DNA of 64,000 nucleotides from Zoogloea sp. (GTDB taxonomy: Bacteria > Pseudomonadota > Gammaproteobacteria > Burkholderiales > Rhodocyclaceae). A program made the position numbers and the translations under genes. This document shows, piece after piece, positions 29,237 to 37,949 of this stretch. Numbering within the stretch: position 1 is the stretch's first letter; every line of letters begins with the position of its first letter. Under the pieces are notes generated by a model. The model had not been told where the DNA came from. It worked only from the letters and a program-made list of their open reading frames with translations, and ran no database searches. Where the stretch lies: the NCBI RefSeq assembly GCF_023150065.1, contig NZ_JAKLLN010000005.1, positions 62,001-126,000 of the forward strand, given 5' to 3'.

Positions 29237-31288
29237 ATGCGCAGCAGTACCTCAGGCCGGCCAGGGGGCCGGTTCTTCGCGGGCCTCGTCCTCAAGGGCG
29301 CGGCCATTCTGGCGTTCACCGCCGGCTCCGCTCTGGCCGCAGACGCTTCGGTGATCGAGCGGGGGCGCTACCTGGCCCGGGCCGGTGACTGCGTGGCCTG
29401 CCATACCGCCGAGAAGGGCGTTTCGATGGCGGGTGGTCGGGCCCTCGAAACCCCCTTCGGCAAGCTCTATTCCACCAACATCACGCCCGACCGGGAGACC
29501 GGCATCGGCAAATACAGCCTGGCGCAGTTCGACCGGGCGATGCGCAAGGGTGTGGCGGCGGACGGCCACAACCTGTATCCCGCCATGCCCTATCCGTCCT
29601 ATGCAAGGATGACGTCGGAGGACATGAAGGCCCTCTACGCCTACCTGATGGAGGGGTTGCCCCCGGTGAAGCAGGCCAACCGGCCCTCCGACATGCATTG
29701 GCCGTTCAGCATGCGCTGGGGCCTGTCCCTGTGGAACTGGGCCTTCCTGGACGCCACGCCCTACAAGGCCGACGCGACGAAGGATGCGGTGTGGAACCGG
29801 GGCGCCTACCTGGTCCAGGGGCTGGGGCACTGCGGTGCCTGCCACACGCCACGGGGTCTGGCCTTCCAGGAGAAGGCGATGAGCGAGACCGGCCCGAAGG
29901 GGCGCCACTTCCTGTCCGGTGAGACGGTCGAGCACTGGCGGGCGCTGAGTCTGCGCGGCCTATGGACGGCGGACGATACGGTCCAGTTCCTGAAGACCGG
30001 CCAGAACCGCTTTGCCGCCGCGTCGGGCAATATGGCCGAGGTGATCATGCACAGCACCCAGCACCTGAAGGACGATGATCTGGTGGCCATGGCCACCTAC
30101 CTCAAGTCCCTGCCGCCGGGCGAGAACGAACTGCCGGCCCCCGGCGTGCCACGCAAGGTGGTGGCCGGTGGCCTGCCCGAGCAGCTCTACAGCAGCCGCG
30201 GCGGCCTGGGGTACGTGCAGTTCTGCGTGGATTGCCACCGTCAGGACGGCAGCGGGGTGCCCAAGGTGTTTCCGCCCCTGGCCGGCAACCCCACCGTTGC
30301 AGCCAAGGACCCCTCCACCCTGGTCCACATCGTGCTGACCGGCGGTCAGACGGTGCCCACGGCCGCCCATCCGCGGGTCTTCGCCATGCCCGGCTTTGCC
30401 CGCCTCAAGGACAGCGAGCTGGCCGAGATCCTGAGTTTTGTCCGCGCCAGCTGGGGGAGCGGAACCGCCGTGAGCACGGCCCAGGTGCGCAAGATGCGGG
30501 CCGCGCTGGACCCCAAGGTGGACACCAGTACTTTCGAAACCCCCCGTCTGGCCGACATGCTGGGCAGCCCCAATGCCCGGCAACTGGTGCGTGGCATGCG
30601 CCTGCACCTGGAAACCCGCGATCTGCTGCCCCAGCACGTGGGCAATGCCCTCAACTGCACCAGCTGTCACCTCAACGCCGGCACGGTGGCCGACGGATCG
30701 CCCTTTGTCGGGGTGTCGGCCTTCTTCCCCAGCTATGCACCGCGGGCGGGGCGTGTGATCAATCTCGAAGACCGCATCAATGGCTGCTTCCGGCGCTCGA
30801 TGAATGGCAAGCCGCTGCCGCCGGAGTCGGCCGACATGAAGGCCATGGTGGCGTACTTCGACTGGATGAAGCGGGAGACCAAGCCTGAGGACAAGGTGCC
30901 CGGCCGGGGCGTGGGCAAGGTCGACCGTACGCTCCAGCCCAACGCCGACAACGGCAAGAAGATCTATGCCGACCAGTGCGCCGTGTGCCACGGCAATGAC
31001 GGGGAAGGCCTGCGCCAGGCTGATGGGCGCTACATCTACCCGCCCTTGTGGGGGGATGCCTCCTTCAACATCGGTGCCGGCATGGCCCGCACCTACACCG
31101 CGGCGGCCTTCGTGAAGCGCAACATGCCCATCGGCTTCCACGGCAAGTTCCCCCTCGGGCAGGGTGGGCTCGGTGACCAGGACGCGCTGGATGTGGCCGA
31201 GTATTTCAGCCACCAGCCGCGCCCCGATTTCCCCGACAAGGTGAAGGACTGGCCGAAAGACAAGAAGCCCGGCGATGCCCGCTACTGA
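29237..31288 (+). CDS. Five-heme cytochrome c fusion: AdhB-like three-heme part plus TsdA-like two-heme part
   Basis: The 683-residue protein has a signal peptide and five CXXCH heme sites at about residues 52, 199, 330, 474 and 581. Residues 35-440 resemble the triheme cytochrome subunit of membrane alcohol/gluconate dehydrogenases (RGRYLARAGDCVACH, STNITPDRETGIG). Residues 450-680 resemble diheme thiosulfate dehydrogenase TsdA (GNALNCTSCHLNAG, INGCFRRSMNG). The cysteine near residue 517 in INGC sits where TsdA has its unusual heme-ligating cysteine. Electrons from thiosulfate oxidation, or to tetrathionate, could thus flow through the fused triheme module. The gene lies just after the TtrSR-like pair. 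Confidence 0.87.
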   Translation: MRSSTSGRPGGRFFAGLVLKGAAILAFTAGSALAADASVIERGRYLARAGDCVACHTAEKGVSMAGGRALETPFGKLYSTNITPDRETGIGKYSLAQFDRAMRKGVAADGHNLYPAMPYPSYARMTSEDMKALYAYLMEGLPPVKQANRPSDMHWPFSMRWGLSLWNWAFLDATPYKADATKDAVWNRGAYLVQGLGHCGACHTPRGLAFQEKAMSETGPKGRHFLSGETVEHWRALSLRGLWTADDTVQFLKTGQNRFAAASGNMAEVIMHSTQHLKDDDLVAMATYLKSLPPGENELPAPGVPRKVVAGGLPEQLYSSRGGLGYVQFCVDCHRQDGSGVPKVFPPLAGNPTVAAKDPSTLVHIVLTGGQTVPTAAHPRVFAMPGFARLKDSELAEILSFVRASWGSGTAVSTAQVRKMRAALDPKVDTSTFETPRLADMLGSPNARQLVRGMRLHLETRDLLPQHVGNALNCTSCHLNAGTVADGSPFVGVSAFFPSYAPRAGRVINLEDRINGCFRRSMNGKPLPPESADMKAMVAYFDWMKRETKPEDKVPGRGVGKVDRTLQPNADNGKKIYADQCAVCHGNDGEGLRQADGRYIYPPLWGDASFNIGAGMARTYTAAAFVKRNMPIGFHGKFPLGQGGLGDQDALDVAEYFSHQPRPDFPDKVKDWPKDKKPGDARY

Positions 31289-31339
31289 CCCCGCCCGCGC
31301 AACCCACGCAACAGCGCTCACCCGACCAAGGAGCCGTGC

Positions 31340-32077
31340 ATGACCCCCACTGTCCTGAGACCCCTGGCCTTCGGCCTGGCCTCATCCCTGCTGATGTTGG
31401 CGCAGGCAGCCGCTGGAGCCGATGGCGAGGCCATCATCCAGAAAGGTGGCGCCAACCCGGCGGCCATGCCCTGCATGAGCTGCCATGGCGCCGACGGCAA
31501 AGGCATGGCAGCCGGCGGCTTTCCCCGCCTGGCTGGGCTGCCCGAGGCCTACCTGGCCAAGCAGCTCGCCGACTTCAGGGCCGGGCGGCGTGAAAGCCCC
31601 CTGATGCAGCCCATCGCCCAGGCTCTGACCGAGGCCGAGACCGCCGCTGTGGCCGGAAGCTACGCGGCCCTGCCCAAGGTGAACGTGAAGGCCAGCGCGC
31701 TGGAGCGACCCAGGGAGGGCACCGGCGCCTGGCTGGCCCTGCGCGGCGCCTGGGACCGCAACATCCCCGAATGCACCCTGTGCCACGGCCCCTCCGGCGT
31801 GGGGGTGGGGGACGCCTTTCCGCCCCTGGCCGGCCAGTCGGCGGAGTACATCGAAGCCCAGCTGCGCGCCTGGCGCGGCACGCCGGCCCAGCCGGGCAAC
31901 CGGAAGACCAAACCGGTGGCGGCCGTCCCGCCGACCCGGCGCAACGATCCCAACGGGTTGATGCAGCACATCGCGGCCGATCTGACGGAGGCGGAGATCA
32001 AGGCCGTGGCCGCCTACTTTGCCGGGATGGGCGAGACCACCGAGTCCTTCGATGCCAGCCAGCACCGCCTGCGCTGA
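31340..32077 (+). CDS. Periplasmic diheme cytochrome c (c4 type)
   Basis: This 245-residue protein has a signal peptide (LASSLLMLAQAAAGAD) and two cytochrome c domains with CMSCH near residue 45 and CTLCH near residue 145, as in cytochrome c4. Its typical surroundings are GFPRLAGLPEAYLAKQLADFRAGRR and FPPLAGQSAEYIEAQLRAWR. It lies between two TsdA-like genes and probably carries electrons between them and the terminal oxidases. The ribosome site is AAGGAG. Confidence 0.92.
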   Translation: MTPTVLRPLAFGLASSLLMLAQAAAGADGEAIIQKGGANPAAMPCMSCHGADGKGMAAGGFPRLAGLPEAYLAKQLADFRAGRRESPLMQPIAQALTEAETAAVAGSYAALPKVNVKASALERPREGTGAWLALRGAWDRNIPECTLCHGPSGVGVGDAFPPLAGQSAEYIEAQLRAWRGTPAQPGNRKTKPVAAVPPTRRNDPNGLMQHIAADLTEAEIKAVAAYFAGMGETTESFDASQHRLR

Positions 32078-32114
32078 GCTCTGCCTCCATCCTGCGATCG
32101 ACCAAGGAACCGCC

Positions 32115-33059
32115 ATGATGATGATCACGCCGCGCTGGCTGGGTGCCGCGCTCCTGCCTTTGCTCGCCGCCCAGGCCCTGGCTGCCGAGCCCGCCCGCAA
32201 CCCCCGGCTGGATGACCAGACCCAACTGCCCAAGGCTCCCACCCGGGCGCTGGGCCAGACCTACTTCCAGCCCCCGGCGGAAGCCGACATGCCCAGCAAT
32301 GCCTATGGCGATCTGGTGCGCCGGGGCCAGGACCTGTTCATGAACACCAAGGCCCTGGCGCCGGAGTACGTGGGCAACGAGATGAACTGCGTCAATTGCC
32401 ATATCGACCGGGGGCGCAAGGCCAATTCGGCGCCCTTGTGGGCGGCCTACACCATGTACCCGGCCTATCGCAAAAAGAACAACAAGGTGAATACCTTTGT
32501 GGAGCGCATGCAGGGGTGCTTCCAGTTCAGCATGAACGGCAAGGCGCCCGCGCCCGACAGCGAGGTGCTGACCGCCCTGACCGCTTACGCCTACTGGATG
32601 TCCAGCGGTGTGCCGATCGCCAAGGCCATGCCCGGCCGGGGCTTTGACGAACCGCCGCTGCCCCGGGGGGGCTATGACATCGCCCGCGGCAGGGTGGTGT
32701 ACGACAAGCAGTGCGCCATCTGCCATGGCGCCGATGGCGAGGGCAGGAAGGTGGGGGCGACCTCGGTCTTTCCGCCCCTGTGGGGCAAGGACTCCTACAA
32801 CTGGGGCGCCGGCATGCACCGGATCAACACGGCGGCGGGCTTCATCCAGCACAACATGCCCCTGGGACGGGGCAAGACCTTGAGCGACCAGGAGGCCTGG
32901 GACGTGGCCGCCTACATCAATTCCCACGAGCGCCCCCAGGACCCGCGGCTGGTCAATGGCGATATCGACGAGACCCGCAAGCGCTATCACGCGGAAGACG
33001 GCGTGAACCTTTATGGCGTGGTGGTGGACGGGCGCAAGCTGGGGCAGGGCGTGAGGTGA
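32115..33059 (+). CDS. Diheme cytochrome c, TsdA-like thiosulfate dehydrogenase family
   Basis: The 314-residue protein has a signal peptide (LLPLLAAQALAAE) and two heme sites, CVNCH near residue 92 and CAICH near residue 200. It shares with TsdA the segment VERMQGCFQFSMNGKAP, whose cysteine matches the distal heme ligand of TsdA. TsdA enzymes couple two thiosulfates to tetrathionate or run in reverse. I chose the first of two adjacent ATGs (32115), after AAGGAA. Its 3' end overlaps by 49 bases the converging gene on the other strand. Confidence 0.85.
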   Translation: MMMITPRWLGAALLPLLAAQALAAEPARNPRLDDQTQLPKAPTRALGQTYFQPPAEADMPSNAYGDLVRRGQDLFMNTKALAPEYVGNEMNCVNCHIDRGRKANSAPLWAAYTMYPAYRKKNNKVNTFVERMQGCFQFSMNGKAPAPDSEVLTALTAYAYWMSSGVPIAKAMPGRGFDEPPLPRGGYDIARGRVVYDKQCAICHGADGEGRKVGATSVFPPLWGKDSYNWGAGMHRINTAAGFIQHNMPLGRGKTLSDQEAWDVAAYINSHERPQDPRLVNGDIDETRKRYHAEDGVNLYGVVVDGRKLGQGVR

Positions 33060-33460
33060 TCCGTTGCGGCACAGCCTTCCGTGCGCCGTCCGTCCAGTTG
33101 CGCCAGGCCGGGGCTGTCCAGCCAGGCTGCCACGGCCCTGGGCTCGAAGCCGACCAGCCTCTGCCCGCGTGCTTCCATCAGGGGGCGGCGGATGAGCAGG
33201 GGTTCGGCCAGCAGCAGGGCCAGGGCGGTGTTCCGGTCGAGCGGTTCGGGCACCACTTCGCCTGATTTGACCCGCGGGGCGGCGCGGTTGAACCACTCGG
33301 CCACCGGTAGCGGGGCGAGGAAGGCCAGCAGGCTGTCGGCGGTCCACGGCCAGGCCAGCAGGCTGCGCACTTCAAGGGTGTGTCCGGCGGATTCGAGCCA
33401 GGCTTTCTGCTTGGCGTTGCCGCCGCAGCCGGGTTTTTCGTAGAAGACGACGTGGGTCAT
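33011..33460 (-). CDS. Nitrogenase-associated ArsC/Spx-fold protein
   Basis: This 149-residue protein opens with HVVFYEKPGCGGNAKQKAWLESAGH, the hallmark of the nitrogenase-associated branch of the arsenate reductase/Spx thioredoxin fold, and continues with PEPLDRNTALALLLAEPLLIRRPLM. Only one cysteine of the usual CXXC remains. The tail after about residue 125 is variable and its coding sequence overlaps the end of the TsdA-like gene. It lies 21 bases downstream of draG, so it probably belongs to the globin-draT-draG operon. Function is not established. Confidence 0.88.
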   Translation of the reverse strand: MTHVVFYEKPGCGGNAKQKAWLESAGHTLEVRSLLAWPWTADSLLAFLAPLPVAEWFNRAAPRVKSGEVVPEPLDRNTALALLLAEPLLIRRPLMEARGQRLVGFEPRAVAAWLDSPGLAQLDGRRTEGCAATDHLTPCPSLRPSTTTP

Positions 33461-33481
33461 GGGAGGCCTCCGGGGTGGGGT

Positions 33482-34423
33482 TCAGGGCCGTGGGCGGGCG
33501 GCCAGGTTCAGCAGGGCGTCGGTCTGGGTGACGATGGCGGCGGCGATGGTCCGGTCCAGGCGATCCAGCCAGGCGCGGGGCAGGGCGCTGGCACCGCACT
33601 GGGCGCCGTGGAGCATGCCGACCAGGGCGGCGGTGGTGTCGGCATCGTCGCCCCGGTTGACGGCGCCGATCAGGGCCGCTTCGAAGCCGGCTTCGCTGAA
33701 GGTGAAGTGGAAGACCGTCTGCAGGGTGTCCACCACGTAGCCACTGGCCCGCCCGGGGTAGGGCTGGAAGCGGAACTGGGGGTGATCCACCACGAAGGCG
33801 TCGGCGAGGCGACGGCAGTCGGCCAGCTGGCCGCCCAGCAGCAGGCGGCGCAGCAGGCGGCCGCAGATCAGGGTGGCGGCGTCGGAAAGCGGGTTGTTGT
33901 GGGTGAAGCGGGCCTGGGCCAGGCTGCGGGCCTCGAAGGCGGGCTCGTCATGCAGGGTGGCCAGGACCACCGGCAGGTTGCGCATCACCGCGCCGTTGCC
34001 GGCATCGCCGTCGCCCGCCGGCCCGGCGAAGGAACCGTCGGTCATGTAGCGGCGGATGCCGCGCCGGCAGGTGTTGCCGCAATCGACCGGCTTGCTGCGC
34101 AGCCAGGCCACGTAGGCTTCGGCCACCGCCTTCATGCACCAGCCGTCGGCGTCGAGGATGGCCTTGCCCAGGGCCAGGCACATGGTGGTGTCGTCGGTGA
34201 CCTGGCCGGGGGCCAGCTTGAGCCAGCCGCCGCCGCTCATGTGGCGGTGCACGCCGTACTGGGCGGCAATCTCCCGGGGGGTCATGAACTCGGTGGTGGC
34301 GCCCAGGGCGTCGCCGATGGCCAGGCCCAGGTAGGCGCCGAGGGCCTTGTCGCGCAGGCTGCCGGGGCGCAGGCCGGTGGGCAGGAGGGGCGGCTGGGTG
34401 CGCAGGAGGAGGGCGTCAAGCAT
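33482..34423 (-). CDS. draG: DraG, ADP-ribosyl-[dinitrogen reductase] glycohydrolase
   Basis: The 313-residue enzyme removes ADP-ribose from the arginine of NifH and reactivates nitrogenase when fixed nitrogen runs out. The family motifs are GAYLGLAIGDALGATTEFM, the metal-site GQVTDDTTM, GNGAVMRNLPV and the late NRGDDADTTAALVGML binding the two metal ions. Its start overlaps the draT stop by eight bases, so the two are coupled. In relatives its activity is controlled by membrane sequestration through AmtB and a PII protein; amtB is about 11 kb away here. Confidence 0.95.
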   Translation of the reverse strand: MLDALLLRTQPPLLPTGLRPGSLRDKALGAYLGLAIGDALGATTEFMTPREIAAQYGVHRHMSGGGWLKLAPGQVTDDTTMCLALGKAILDADGWCMKAVAEAYVAWLRSKPVDCGNTCRRGIRRYMTDGSFAGPAGDGDAGNGAVMRNLPVVLATLHDEPAFEARSLAQARFTHNNPLSDAATLICGRLLRRLLLGGQLADCRRLADAFVVDHPQFRFQPYPGRASGYVVDTLQTVFHFTFSEAGFEAALIGAVNRGDDADTTAALVGMLHGAQCGASALPRAWLDRLDRTIAAAIVTQTDALLNLAARPRP

Positions 34424-35285
34424 AGCGGGCCACCACTTCGTATTCGCCGCCGATCACCAGCACCTCGCCTTCACCGGCCAGGGGGGCGCCCGGCAGCAGG
34501 CCGGGGAAGAACAGGATCTTGACCACCGGCACACGGGCTTCGAGGATCCAGTCGCCGAACTCGTCGGCCCGCTCGCGGGAGGTGGAGAAGGACACCACGT
34601 TGTTGAGCCGCAGGATGCAGGCCCGGTCGCGCCGGTCGCCGGCCACCACCCGCTGTTCGGTGAAGTCATTGATGCCCCGCCACAGGGTCACGTAGTCCCG
34701 GGCGGGCAGCCCGAAGCGCTGGATGGCCCACTGGCAGTATTCGAAGAGCAGGTCGAGCTGCTGGTGGATGCAGTTGTTGTGGAAGCGGCTGCTGCCCTTT
34801 TCCTCGATGTAGGCGATCCATGCCGGTGAGGGAAAGCGGCCCAGGGGCGCCTTGTGAAAGGTCGGCACCAGCCCGAAGCGGCTCTCGGCCCAGCCCTTGA
34901 GCACGGCGCCGGCGGCGGAGTTGGAATCCAGCCCCCAGCCTTGCAGCAGCTTCAGGTAGCTGGAGCGGTGGCGGGCGCGGGGTGTGCTGCGGGTGCCGGG
35001 TTCGGGCGGGGCGATGCCGAAGACGATCTCCATGAAATGCCGGAAAACGGCCGACGCCGCGGCCAGGTCGCCAGCCGTTTCGAGGAGCCGGAACAGGCCG
35101 CGGTGGGTTTCCTGAACGCCGGCGATGGCGAGTGGCTGGGGATGGGCGTTGAAGGCGGTGGCGCCGAGCAGGCCGACCGGCAGCCCGACCAGGTTGGTCG
35201 TGTACCAGCGGCCGGGCTCGGTGCCCCGTCCGTCTCCGGCCCAGTCCTCGGCCACCGCCCCGCGGCGGGGCGACGGCTCGTTCAT
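34416..35285 (-). CDS. draT: DraT, NAD-dinitrogen-reductase ADP-ribosyltransferase
   Basis: This 289-residue enzyme transfers ADP-ribose from NAD to the conserved arginine of NifH, shutting nitrogenase off after ammonium or darkness/energy signals. Recognisable parts are TNLVGLPVGLLGATAFN, FHKAPLGRFPSPAWIAYIEEKGSSRFHNNCIHQQLDLLFEYCQWA and YVTLWRGINDF, and VVSFSTSRERADEFGDWILEA. It is preceded by a gene of unknown function with a 15-base gap and followed by draG with an overlap. Confidence 0.95.
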   Translation of the reverse strand: MNEPSPRRGAVAEDWAGDGRGTEPGRWYTTNLVGLPVGLLGATAFNAHPQPLAIAGVQETHRGLFRLLETAGDLAAASAVFRHFMEIVFGIAPPEPGTRSTPRARHRSSYLKLLQGWGLDSNSAAGAVLKGWAESRFGLVPTFHKAPLGRFPSPAWIAYIEEKGSSRFHNNCIHQQLDLLFEYCQWAIQRFGLPARDYVTLWRGINDFTEQRVVAGDRRDRACILRLNNVVSFSTSRERADEFGDWILEARVPVVKILFFPGLLPGAPLAGEGEVLVIGGEYEVVARYA

Positions 35286-35300
35286 GGGATGCGGAAGGGC

Positions 35301-35888
35301 TCAGACCGGGCGGTTGGCGCCCAGGTCGCGGATCGGGCCCATGATCTTCAGGCCCTCTTCGTAGCTCAGCGGGGTGTAGGTGGCGGAGAACTTGGTGGCG
35401 CCGTTGGCCACCGCGTCGAGCTTGCCGGCGGTGTCGAACTTCTTCAGGTCGTTCTTCTCGAGGTACAGGAGTTCGAGGGTCTCGTTGTACACGGTGGCCT
35501 CGTCGATGGGCAGCACGCAGTAGCTGATCTCGCCGAGCTTGACGGTGTACTTCTTGGACAGGTCGATGTTGTCGCAGAAGACGATGTACTTGCCGGTGGG
35601 CACGAAGTAGGGGCCGAGGACTTCATGCACCAGGGCCAGGTATTCGAAGGACAGCAGGAAGCTGCTGAAGAAGGGGATGGTCTTGCCATCGTCACAGACC
35701 ATCATGACCTGGTCGGTGACGATTTCGGGCGGGCGCTTTTCGTCGGCGAACTGCTCGGCAAACTTCAGTGCGACGTCGCCGCGGAAGCCGTAGCGGCCGG
35801 CCTTCTTGGTTTCGCCCTTGAAGACCGGGTTGAGCAGGCGGCCCTTTTCGTCCAGGTCGAGGATGGCATTAGCGAGGGTGGTGGTCAT
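35301..35888 (-). CDS. Conserved protein of unknown function between globin and draT
   Basis: The 195-residue soluble protein shows MTTTLANAILDLDEKGRL, DQVMMVCDDGKTIPFFSSFLLSFEYLALVHEVLGPYFVPTGKYIVFCDNIDLSKKY and LPIDEATVYNETLELLYLEKNDLKKFD. No signal peptide, membrane segment or known motif is visible. The start at 35888 follows AAGGAAG. Its 5' end overlaps the truncated hemoglobin gene by 20 bases, and draT follows after 15 bases, so it is surely in the same operon. A link to nitrogenase switch-off is inferred from position; I do not recognise the family. Confidence 0.8.
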   Translation of the reverse strand: MTTTLANAILDLDEKGRLLNPVFKGETKKAGRYGFRGDVALKFAEQFADEKRPPEIVTDQVMMVCDDGKTIPFFSSFLLSFEYLALVHEVLGPYFVPTGKYIVFCDNIDLSKKYTVKLGEISYCVLPIDEATVYNETLELLYLEKNDLKKFDTAGKLDAVANGATKFSATYTPLSYEEGLKIMGPIRDLGANRPV

Positions 35889-36447
35889 GACTGCTTCCTT
35901 TGTCATTGCGGATGAAATCGGCGGTCTTGGCGAACGCACGGGTGAGTTGATGCTTGAGTTCCGGGTCGGCGACCACGTCGTCGAGGGCCTGTGTCATGCA
36001 GCGCATCCAGGCATCGCGCTCGGCCTGGCCGATGGCGAAGGGGAGGTGCTTGCGGCGCAGGCGCGGGTGGCCGCGTTCGGCGGAGTAAACCTGGGGCCCG
36101 CCCGTCCATTCGGTGAGGTAGCGCACCAGCACCTCCCTGACCGGGGCCAGGTTGGGGCCGTGCATGGCGCGGATGGTGGCGGCCTCGGGGAGGCTGTCCA
36201 TCAGGGCATAAAAGCGTTCGACCAGCTGTTCGATCACCGCCACTCCGCCCAGGCGGGTGAAGTGGGGGTTGGTGCCGGCGGGCTCGGAGGCCACCGACGG
36301 GGCGGGCGGCGCGGCCGGGCCCGTTGATGCCGCCGGCGTGGGTTCGCCATAGACGGGTACGGCCCAGCCATCGCGCCGGAGATAGCCCACCACGACCCGG
36401 GCAGGGCAGGCGGGCTGGGCGTCGGCGGGAGTGTCCGGCTTGCTCAT
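35869..36447 (-). CDS. Group II truncated hemoglobin with N-terminal extension
   Basis: This 192-residue protein carries a 2/2 globin from about residue 60: HFTRLGGVAVIEQLVERFYALMDSLPEA, then LTEWTGGPQVYSAERGHPRLRRKHLPFAIGQAERDAWMRCM, with the proximal histidine in the LRRKHLPF segment. Such globins bind O2 or NO. The first 60 residues include an alanine/proline-rich linker and RVVVGYLRRDGW, an addition not found in minimal trHbs. It is the first gene of the draTG operon and has its own sigma-54-like promoter facing away from nifH, suggesting a role in protecting nitrogenase from O2 or NO. Confidence 0.88.
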   Translation of the reverse strand: MSKPDTPADAQPACPARVVVGYLRRDGWAVPVYGEPTPAASTGPAAPPAPSVASEPAGTNPHFTRLGGVAVIEQLVERFYALMDSLPEAATIRAMHGPNLAPVREVLVRYLTEWTGGPQVYSAERGHPRLRRKHLPFAIGQAERDAWMRCMTQALDDVVADPELKHQLTRAFAKTADFIRNDKGSSHDHHPR

Positions 36448-36507
36448 GGTGATGACTCCAGGTGGGCGGCGACCCGGTTCATCCGGGCCTGAGGTTCGCC
36501 TTGTCTA

Positions 36508-36523
36508 GGCAATTGTTGTGCCG
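36508..36523 (-). promoter_or_regulatory. Sigma-54-like promoter for the globin-draT-draG operon
   Basis: On the minus strand the sequence is CGGCAC-N5-TTGCC, with the GG and GC pairs correctly spaced; it differs from consensus at the first and last bases. The predicted start near 36497 is about 50 bases ahead of the hemoglobin ATG. The two NifA-type sites at 36627-36671 lie 104-148 bases upstream of it. Confidence 0.6.
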
Positions 36524-36626
36524 CCTCTCCGCCAGCGTCTTTTGTCTTGAATAAATCCTTTCTTTTTCAATGGCTTGTGGGGTTTTGTCGGATTTGTCCG
36601 GGCGGCCTCCGAGGGCGCCGCGCATC

Positions 36627-36642
36627 TGTGCCCTTCCTGACA
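36627..36642. promoter_or_regulatory. NifA upstream activator site between nifH and draTG operons (1)
   Basis: TGT-N10-ACA, exact consensus and palindromic, so it can serve either direction. It is 110 bases from the nifH -24 element. Confidence 0.75.
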
Positions 36643-36655
36643 GCGCTGGGCCCTT

Positions 36656-36671
36656 TGTCGTATTCCACACA
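36656..36671. promoter_or_regulatory. NifA upstream activator site between nifH and draTG operons (2)
   Basis: A second exact TGT-N10-ACA, 29 bases from the first and 81 bases upstream of the nifH -24 element. The remaining parts of the 478-base gap show no gene. Confidence 0.75.
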
Positions 36672-36751
36672 CAGCGCCCAATCGCCTTCCGGAAGCGCTC
36701 TGGAATGAAAAGTTTTAATTAATTCAATGGCTTGAAGAATTTTTTCGCGGT

Positions 36752-36767
36752 TGGCACGGCGATTGCT
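36752..36767 (+). promoter_or_regulatory. Sigma-54 promoter of nifHDK
   Basis: TGGCAC-N5-TTGCT is a perfect -24/-12 consensus. Transcription should start near 36779, giving a leader of about 147 bases before nifH. Confidence 0.92.
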
Positions 36768-36889
36768 GAATGCTCGTCGCACCGATAAAGGCTCGCCGAA
36801 GCGTGTGAATACGAAGAGCAAGACGGACACGAGAGGCTGCATTCCGGTTGCAAGGTAGATGGGTCCCAACACCCGGAATTCGTCAGTGA

Positions 36890-37807
<918 letters not shown>

Positions 37808-37810
37808 CGC

Positions 37811-37920
37811 GTCGAGAGTCGAGGGTCGAGAGTCGGGGCAGTGCGCGCCGGCTCTCCTCCGGTGCCCCCGGGCACCGGCCGGCACGACCTGTTCTCGACT
37901 CTCCGCTCTCCACTCTCGAC
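37811..37920 (+). ncRNA. Nested stem-loops in the nifH-nifD intergenic RNA
   Basis: An outer, imperfect inverted repeat (37811-37834 against 37897-37920, built from repeated GTCGAGAGTC units) encloses a perfect hairpin with 9-bp arms, CCGGTGCCC and GGGCACCGG (37859-37878), separated by two bases. There is no T run, so it is not a simple terminator. In other diazotrophs such structures stabilise nifH mRNA or lower readthrough, which helps make NifH more abundant than NifDK. Confidence 0.65.
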
Positions 37921-37949
37921 CACTCCATTTGATGACAGGAGCAATGAAA

